A DNA stretch of 64,000 nt from Tritrichomonas foetus (taxonomy: Eukaryota > Parabasalia > Tritrichomonadida > Tritrichomonadidae): the NCBI GenBank assembly GCA_001839685.1, contig MLAK01000871.1, forward strand, positions 62,001-126,000. Direction: 5' to 3'. Position 1 is the stretch's first letter; the number at the start of each line of letters is the position of its first letter. The translations under genes were made by a program, and so were the position numbers. The notes below the pieces were generated by a model that saw only the letters and a program-made list of their open reading frames with translations, was not told the DNA's origin and ran no database searches. Below are positions 42,801-49,158 of this stretch, in pieces.

Positions 42801-43269
42801 ACCAGTTCTCTTCTGGATCTCCGGATTCTTCATGCAACAATCTTTCCTCACAGGTATTAAACAAAACTGTGCAAGAAGGCAACAAATTGGCGTCGATACA
42901 ATTTCTTTCGCCTTCCAAGTTATGACAGAAAGAGATATTAAGACACGTCCTGAAGAGGGTGTTTTAATTCGTGGTCTTTTCATTGAAGGTGCTTCTTGGG
43001 ATAATGAAAGAGGTGTCTTGGCTGATCCAAGACCAAAGGAACTTTTCCAGGAAATGCCACCAATTTTATTGAAACCAATTGGAAGCAGAAAAGTTCCAGA
43101 AACCGGAGTTTACAATTGCCCGGTATACAAGATTGGTACAAGAAAAGGTGTTCTCTCTACAACTGGACACTCTACAAACTATGTTTTGACAGTTGAGCTT
43201 CCAACAGACAAGCCACAAAGTTATTGGATCAAACGTGGTGTTGCTATGATTTGCTCATTGTCTTGGTAA
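30844..43269 (+). CDS. Axonemal (inner-arm type) dynein heavy chain, 4141 aa
   Basis: One uninterrupted frame carries the full dynein motor: tail and linker (1-1480), then P-loops in AAA1 [10 protein letters not shown] (about 1491) with FDEFNRI, AAA2 GPTGGGKTT (about 1772), AAA3 GPTGTAKS (about 2115) and AAA4 GVGGSGRQS (about 2462). The coiled-coil stalk with the microtubule-binding tip is at about 2700-3000, followed by AAA5-6 and a C-terminal domain ending [12 protein letters not shown]. AAA1 with [17 protein letters not shown] and [20 protein letters not shown] is axonemal type. The length and the N-terminal block [10 protein letters not shown]...[20 protein letters not shown] are like DNAH1 (inner-arm dynein d group), so this is probably a single-headed inner-arm chain. 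The N-terminal 120 residues are Pro-rich and disordered. Its ATPase drives flagellar beating. C-ending codons are frequent. Confidence 0.97.
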   Translation: [4141 protein letters not shown]

Positions 43270-43593
43270 ACGAATTTTTTTTATTCAATTTAAAAAAATT
43301 GTCTTTATCATTGTAATATTGCTTTATTATTTTAAACTTTAAATCAACTTATTAAACTAAAACTTACAAACTGTTTTTTATATGTTTTATATTTTTAATA
43401 ATATCGTAATTTATCTTCAATGTATTAATTAATTTATTATCGTAAAATTATCAATATCAAGCTTAATTGTGAACTTTCTGATTATCAAAGCCAACAGTCT
43501 AAATTTTAGATTCATAAATTTTAATAAAGTGAGTTTACACATCTACTAAAAGTGTTATATATACCATGAATAAAAATGATGTTTTATTGATAA
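43270..43593. other. 3' spacer of dynein gene
   Basis: AT-rich; no gene. It leads into the minisatellite. Confidence 0.3.
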
Positions 43594-44001
43594 TCAAAAT
43601 CAACAATAAACAAAATCAAAATAAACAACAAGCAAAATCAAAAATCAAAAACAAAATAAACAAAAAACAAAATCAAAAACAAAATAAACAAAAAACAAAA
43701 TCAAAAACAAAATAAACAAAAAACAAAATCAAAAACAAAATAAACAAAAAACAAAATCAAAAACAAAATAAACAAAAAACAAAATCAAAAACAAAATAAA
43801 CAAAAAACAAAATCAAAAACAAAATAAACAAAAAACAAAATCAAAAACAAAATAAACAAAAAACAAAATCAAAAACAAAANATACAAAAACAAAATAAAC
43901 AAAAAACAAAATCAAAAACAAAATAAACAAAAAACAAAATCAAAAACAAAATAAACAAAAAACAAAAGCAAAAGCAAAAGCAAAATCAACAAAAAACAAA
44001 A
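43594..44001. repeat. 28-bp AAACAAAATC minisatellite
   Basis: Twelve or more tandem 28-bp units built from CAAAATCAAAAACAAAATAA followed by ACAAAAAA, nearly identical in the middle and degenerate at both ends (AATAAACAACAAGC-like on the left, AAAAGCAAAAGC on the right). One ambiguous base at 43881 interrupts a unit. It lies between the converging 3' ends of the dynein gene and the next minus-strand gene. Confidence 0.95.
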
Positions 44002-44017
44002 ATGTTTAACAGACCAA

Positions 44018-44806
44018 TCAAAAATCATGTGATGGGGGAACAGGTATCTTTGGTACTTTCACATCTGTTACATCAACGTGCTGGATATCTCCATACGCCT
44101 GAATGTCCTGAAGCTGCATTTGGTACAGTATATCTGCTCGCTGGTCCTGCGACTGCTGGAGCTTCTCGAGCGCCTTTTTGTGGCGGCGGATCATTTTCTC
44201 GCACCTGAAGTTGTATTTGTAGAACCGCTGAATTCCAAGGTCAATCGGATATGAAATGCGTTTCGAAATATATCGAAGGGCATCACTGATTGGCCGATGA
44301 TCGATCATTTCATTTTTTTGCATATTTTCGCGTAGCTGTGCATCGTAGCAGTTGTTGAGTATCTGTGATTGTTCTTTCCGGAAATCGAATGCGAGTTTCT
44401 GTCTGTCAATTTCGTGTTTACGAAGAATTTCTTCGAATTCTGGAGTATGCGGATAATCCTGGATTTCTGGAGGCGCTGCGTATGACGGGACTTGCTCGAG
44501 GAGGCTCGCGGGAAGAGGGTCGGTGTTTTCTGTTGGGGAATCGGGCGGATCGGCTGAAGCGGAATCTTGATTTGGTTCAATCGGCTGTGGTGGTTGAAGC
44601 CCAACAAAATGGTCAGTTGGACGATAACTAGTGATTGCCTTCTGATAAGCCCTGACATCTTTTGAAGCTTGAGCGAGTTGCCTCATATTTATGAAATGCA
44701 AGGCTGGAGGAAGGCAGGTGAAATCTTCGAGAGGAGGACGGGCTTCGTCTTGTTTGGGCGGTGGTGGCTGATTGGCAGGGTCGTTTGGGACGATTTGATT
44801 TGACAT
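44018..44806 (-). CDS. Unrecognised Pro-rich/helical protein, 262 aa
   Basis: Family not recognised. The N-terminal 110 residues are Pro- and Asp-rich and disordered (NDPANQPPPPKQDEARPP). Residues 120-235 are strongly helical and charged (EEILRKHEIDRQKLAFDFRK, FRCEKMIRRHKKALEKLQQS) and probably form a coiled coil. The C-terminus is VKVPKIPVPPSHDF. Codon use is GC-richer than the window average, as in the unrecognised gene at 3756. No TCA initiator is seen upstream. A structural role in the cytoskeleton is possible but not shown. Confidence 0.7.
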   Translation of the reverse strand: MSNQIVPNDPANQPPPPKQDEARPPLEDFTCLPPALHFINMRQLAQASKDVRAYQKAITSYRPTDHFVGLQPPQPIEPNQDSASADPPDSPTENTDPLPASLLEQVPSYAAPPEIQDYPHTPEFEEILRKHEIDRQKLAFDFRKEQSQILNNCYDAQLRENMQKNEMIDHRPISDALRYISKRISYPIDLGIQRFYKYNFRCEKMIRRHKKALEKLQQSQDQRADILYQMQLQDIQAYGDIQHVDVTDVKVPKIPVPPSHDF

Positions 44807-45118
44807 CTCGAGGAAATTCTTTCCTTTTTACATCACATTTCAAAATCAAGACATATGAAATGAAAAATATCATCATTCTCTTCATTATCAATTTCTGAAT
44901 CACTTTTCAGACACTTTTACTTGTTAGAAATAGGAATTTCATTATTGGACAGATTTTTGGAAATGAGGGAAAGTTTAATCATGACAAATCTGAGTTTTAT
45001 GTTAAACATACCGCTGGATGGAAATTCTAGTTTATTGTATTAATGTTGTAAACATTTTAACTTAATTAAAATCATAAACCCAAATATCAGCAGGATTTTT
45101 TTTTTCTGACGATTAAAA
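44807..45118. other. Intergenic
   Basis: AT-rich spacer upstream of the 44018-44806 gene; nothing recognised. Confidence 0.3.
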
Positions 45119-45290
45119 AAGTCAATGTGAAGTGACTTTGCGGTCCTCTTTGACTCATTCAATCATTGGATGAAGTGCTGGCGAATGACATTGGATCTAG
45201 CTCACTACACTTCTTCTGTCATGTTCGCTTGCCAGACCTCCTCTAAGTCGAAGTGACCCAATGAGCCAGCAAACATCATATGAGATCTGT
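45119..45290. mobile_element. Relic of a long-inverted-repeat element
   Basis: The two halves are imperfect inverted copies (GTGACTTTGCGG...TTGGATGAAGTGCTGG against the reverse complement of CCAGACCTCCTC...AATGAGCCAGCAAA). Each half matches an arm of the intact 300-bp element at 47849-48148, for example ACTTTGCGG, GACTCATTC, CTCCTC and TCGAAGTGACCCAA. Its GC content is clearly above the neighbours. The outer ends and target duplication are eroded, so limits are approximate. Confidence 0.7.
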
Positions 45291-45410
45291 ATATCAAAGT
45301 AAATAAAATTCTATCTGCATAATTAATTAGCCAAAAAATGAAACTGATCAAATTTAATTCAAGTTTGTTTTATTTGAGTCAAACAATATTTTAGAAAATG
45401 ATTAATTTAC

Positions 45411-46493
45411 TTACTGCTCACTTACATTGGTTTCTTTCATCAAACATACTTGGGGATCACAGTGATTATCATAAAAACGAAGACCTTTTGGAAGTATGTT
45501 ATTTCGTAAATATTCATCGAGGAAATCTAAATACCAATACTTATGATACGATGCAATTTTTCGAAATTCATAAAATTCTGGCTTACATTGAGTTGGTGGA
45601 TGAACTTTTGGACATTCTTGAATGTATTCAAACATTTTATTTCTAATAATTATATCCATATTTGGTTCTTTAAATGGATCTCCAATGAAATAAGTTGATG
45701 AAATATTTACACCACTAATTCCCATTTTTTCAAACATTCGCATTAAATGACGATCTTCATAAATATGTAAATCACGAAACCATTCATCAAAATGTTTTAG
45801 AAAGAATTCAATCGATTTCCTTGACATTACTAATCCTGTGCCTCCTTGAATATAAAGGTCTTCTTCACCATCATAAACAACTGATGTATGCATCGTGCAT
45901 GCACCTTTAACAACCATTTCTTCATTTGGGTTAAATTGTTGATTAAAATCTTTCATCATCACACCAAAATTAGGAACATAAATAGCACCATCATCATCTT
46001 GATATTTGAACCATCGATACTTTGTATTTTCATAGAAATCTTTCATTCCATGATAGAATTTAATTGTTTTTTCTGTATCTTTAAATTTATTACCATACTG
46101 AATTTCACCTTGCTCAATTGCAACTTTAGTTGTATAATTTTTGAACAAAATCAACGTTTTGAGTGAGAAATTATTTTCAACTGGCTCATCACTTACAAAG
46201 ACGATTTCTGATTTATTATACTTATTTACAAACTCAGGAATCCAATTGTTTAACGCATAATCAGTCCGTTTTTTGTTTTGAGAAGCTGTAATTATGAGCA
46301 AATATACATCAATATCATTTGATTTCGAAATAGTAAATTTTTTTATCAATCGAGGATTGTTCATAATAATTTGTGAATCAGTTTGTATGAATTTTAGACA
46401 TCTGGCACAAAAAATCAAGACAATTATTGTTAATATTGTTTCTATGATATTTTTGACAATTATTGATGGTTTCGTTGTGGAGATTTCATCCAT
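45411..46493 (-). CDS. Fringe-like glycosyltransferase, type II membrane protein, 360 aa
   Basis: A short cytoplasmic N-terminus precedes one membrane anchor (about 13-32, IIETILTIIVLIFCARCLKF), typical of Golgi transferases. The lumenal part has a GT31/fringe pattern: VYLLIITASQNKKRTDYALNNW, IVFVSDEP, WFKYQDDDGAIYVPN (the metal and sugar-nucleotide binding DxD motif, about residue 166), YIQGGTGLVMSRKSIEFF (GGAG-like loop) and YEDRHLMRMFEKMGI (catalytic-loop region). It probably transfers a hexose or HexNAc from a nucleotide sugar to a glycan; acceptor unknown. TCAATCAT lies directly before the ATG. Transposon copy 3 starts 115 bp upstream. Confidence 0.85.
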   Translation of the reverse strand: MDEISTTKPSIIVKNIIETILTIIVLIFCARCLKFIQTDSQIIMNNPRLIKKFTISKSNDIDVYLLIITASQNKKRTDYALNNWIPEFVNKYNKSEIVFVSDEPVENNFSLKTLILFKNYTTKVAIEQGEIQYGNKFKDTEKTIKFYHGMKDFYENTKYRWFKYQDDDGAIYVPNFGVMMKDFNQQFNPNEEMVVKGACTMHTSVVYDGEEDLYIQGGTGLVMSRKSIEFFLKHFDEWFRDLHIYEDRHLMRMFEKMGISGVNISSTYFIGDPFKEPNMDIIIRNKMFEYIQECPKVHPPTQCKPEFYEFRKIASYHKYWYLDFLDEYLRNNILPKGLRFYDNHCDPQVCLMKETNVSEQ

Positions 46494-47137
46494 TATGATT
46501 GAAAGAAAAATTCAATAAAGTGGATGATTTTTTGAATATAAACTCCAACGTAAATTGGTTTTTTTGAAAAACTGAATAATTGATTTAACTCTTTTCAAAT
46601 TTCAAACAGATGTATACAAACTAAATAGTCTTAACGTACGAAATCACTAAAATGATCCTTATCATCAGTATTACTTAATACCATCAGTCAAAAATCAAAA
46701 CCCAAATAGCTAAAAGAATGACGAAAATTTCCCTTATCGCAAACTTCGCAAATGGCCGAATTCAAAAATATTTCGAAAATGATTCTGAAGAAGCTATTGT
46801 TTCAGTTTTCGGGTGAACAGCTTTCAGTCAATTGTTAAATCTATTTTTTATAGTTATGAGCCATATTTATTCATAGTTTTGAAATTTTGCAACAATTAAA
46901 CCGAAAAAAGAGCGATTTTGGAGAAAGCCTAAAAAAAAATTGAGAGAAGCTTTTTTTCCAAGAATCACAAAGATTATAATACTGCTTCCCATAATTCTAT
47001 TTACACTTCTTCTATCGATTTTTAATTAAAAATCGCGAAAATTTTGATAGTTTTAACTCAGTGATGTTGAATTAATTCAATTTCCATTTGACAAATAAGA
47101 ATGTATTGAAATCTTTTCTGTCATAAAATTTTAGTAT

Positions 47138-47560
47138 ATGAAGAAAATAGACTGGCAGTCCTCAACAGCACATTCTCAAGCAGGGATACAGATACAACGA
47201 TTGAAAGACCAAATCAAGAAATTGACACAAAAGGCAAATGGCTACCAACTGAAAATGAATGCGATGATTCAAGAATTAAATGCATTGCGTACAGAAAAAT
47301 CTTCCTGGAATCAGCACATATTCCAGCAAACAATCCTGGATCAGGAACAAAACGATGTTTCCGAACATTACAATGGGAAAAATGGAACCCAATATGTTTT
47401 TTTCCAGGCTCGATGCCAAGTGAATTTTCTGATGACTCGCCATTTAGATGGCAAAACATTCGTAATCTTCTCATTGATGCCTAAATTTTTTTTATTTATA
47501 TCAAAATTATTAATATTTTTTTTTTTATACTTCATTTTTGTATTTTGGAAAACATTATAA
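47138..47560 (+). CDS. Transposon-borne frame, 140 aa (long form)
   Basis: Residues 1-75 form a Lys/Gln/Leu-rich helix with coiled-coil character (IQIQRLKDQIKKLTQKANGY, MIQELNALRTEKSSW); residues 80-115 include VFFQARCQVNFLMTRHLDGK; the end is hydrophobic Phe/Leu/Ile. No DDE or other transposase residues are seen. It may be the remnant of a larger element protein or a small accessory protein. Copies 1 and 2 keep the same frame after an in-frame loss of 53 codons. Translation is unproven. Confidence 0.45.
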   Translation: MKKIDWQSSTAHSQAGIQIQRLKDQIKKLTQKANGYQLKMNAMIQELNALRTEKSSWNQHIFQQTILDQEQNDVSEHYNGKNGTQYVFFQARCQVNFLMTRHLDGKTFVIFSLMPKFFLFISKLLIFFFLYFIFVFWKTL

Positions 47561-47848
47561 TTTTCGATGGAGGGCCATATGATAATAAAAAGCACGATTT
47601 ATGATAAGAAATAATCAAGATATTAATGCTATAAAATCACTTTTTATCTCAATAATTCTCAGAAATTTCTGTGGGGTTTATTTTTTTCTCACAATTTTTT
47701 TATGGATTTGGTTTTCTCTGTATCTTGATTTTTAAATTATAATATTTATATATTATTAATAGGATTACAATTAAATAATTTTTAGATGACTATAATATCA
47801 ACAATTATTCATTTAGATCTCTCAATAGTCTTCTACATCTAGAGCTAG

Positions 47849-48148
47849 GGCAGAGATTTATTTTCCTATGAGTTTTGTAAATGTGAAGTGAAAGGTCAAA
47901 TAAAGGTCAAAAGTGGAAAAAACCTAATGGGTAAATGTGATGTGAACTTTGCTGGTTCTTTGGGTCACTTCGACATGGAGGAGGTGCGCCACGTGAACAC
48001 AGCGGAGGGAGCGAAGCGATCCGAAGCTGTGGTCACGTGGCAGCACCTCTTCCAATGGCCGAATGAGTCGAAGGGGCCCGCAAAGTCACATCACATTTAC
48101 CCATTTTTAGTGTCAAAAAACAAAACTCATAGGAAAAAAAATCCTGCC
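47849..48148. mobile_element. Nested 300-bp long-inverted-repeat element (MULE-like MITE)
   Basis: Ends GGCAGAGATTTATTTTCC and the matching GGCAGGATTTTTTTTCC on the other strand. It is flanked by a perfect 9-bp duplication TAGAGCTAG (47840-47848 and 48149-48157), and the empty site is visible in copy 2 at 23900-23908. The arms are inverted over most of the length (CCTATGAGTTTTGT, ATGGGTAAATGTGATGTG, CACGTGAACACAGC/CACGTGACCACAGC) around a short GC-rich loop. A 9-bp duplication with long G-starting inverted ends is the pattern of Mutator-like elements, which are known in Trichomonas. There is no coding capacity beyond a chance frame. Confidence 0.92.
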
Positions 48149-48182
48149 TAGAGCTAGTTAGTTTGTATACATCTTTTCAAAC

Positions 48183-48611
48183 AGTTTTATCGTGTAGCTT
48201 GCACACAAATGATTTGGTCTTTTCAAAAATGGATAAAAGTGAGAACGTATGAAACCGTTTGCTTAGCTTTTGCAATTTTATATTTTCATTATGGGAGATA
48301 AATACTATCAAAGATTTTTCCGCAAAAAATTTTCGGCAGATTTTTAGAAAATTGCCTTTTCTTACTAATGTTCGTTTGAATGGCGTAAAATATTTTGTAT
48401 AATACGATACATAAATTTTTCTTAATAAATATGAATTGATCATCATCTTGATGTGAAATATGTATTGCCAAAACCCGATCAAAGATCGAATTAGTAGATG
48501 AACATGAGTTTTTCTTTCATCTTTGGCACAAATATTCGTTCATTCTGCAGAAAAAATATTTTTTAATAATTCAATTTGTGAAATGTTAAAAAATGAATGT
48601 TTACTTTCATA
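48183..48611. other. Intergenic
   Basis: AT-rich; two overlapping minus-strand open stretches here have no recognisable protein character. Confidence 0.3.
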
Positions 48612-49158
48612 TTATTGATCGAATACAATCTTGCTTAGTGTCAATGGGCCGAAATAAGATATGAAAATCTTTTGTATCACATTGTTTTCCAATTTGAAAT
48701 AAAAAAAAAATATTATTCTATTTTTTTCTATTATTCTTATTTTAGAATCACTGAATTCTATTATTAAAATACCTTCATTTTTAGTGAGATTTGTTAAATA
48801 ATAAGAAATTCGAGTTTTCCCAAAATCCACTTTTTGAATGATAACCACATTCAATTGAATGTCAAAAAATCTCACTCTTGTACAATAATGAATTTTTTTT
48901 CGAGGGGAAACAATTAAAATTTGTTTCTCTTAGAAATCTACAACATGAATAACTAAGTGGAATTTTGGCAAAAATCATGATTTTATTGCATCCCATATTT
49001 TTCGATAAATACGCTAAAATTGACAATAATTTTGTTTTTTGTTGTTGATAAAAAACCATTTCTACATAAATATCATTATTTCCTATAAGATAATGACCAT
49101 AATTAGTATTCATGCGGTAATTAATAAAAAGATTATATTTTTCATAATAAATCTTCAT
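48612..49158 (-). pseudogene. Possible broken small gene
   Basis: Two adjoining minus-strand frames could form one protein: 48862-49158 (MKIYYEKYNLFINYRMNTNY..., with MGCNKIMIFAKIPLSYSCCR and FLRETNFNCFPSKK) and 48612-48875 (NVVIIQKVDFGKTRISYYLT, GILIIEFSDSKIRIIEKN). The junction sits at an A8 run near 48890, a usual place for an indel. No initiator motif precedes the ATG at 49158. The composition is weakly coding; family unknown. Confidence 0.3.

Larger units (their letters stand above)
46608..48174 (+). mobile_element. DNA transposon, copy 3, longest form, with nested insertion
   Basis: It has the same ends as copies 1 and 2 (AGATGTATACAAACTAA and its reverse complement) and is flanked by an 8-bp target duplication TTTCAAAC (46600-46607 and 48175-48182). 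It retains 159 bp that copies 1 and 2 lack and, near its right end, carries a 300-bp foreign element with its own duplication (47849-48148). Without that insert it is about 1258 bp. It encodes only one 140-codon frame. Confidence 0.96.

Noticed and set aside
31598..42983. Many 60-200-codon frames in other frames of the dynein gene
   Set aside because: Shadows of one very long coding region with biased codons; none has domain character.
43594..44001. CRISPR-like array
   Set aside because: Units are contiguous 28-bp tandem repeats without unique spacers, in a eukaryotic context.
47888..48151. 87-codon frame in the nested element
   Set aside because: It runs through the inverted arms of the element and into transposon copy 3; no protein character.
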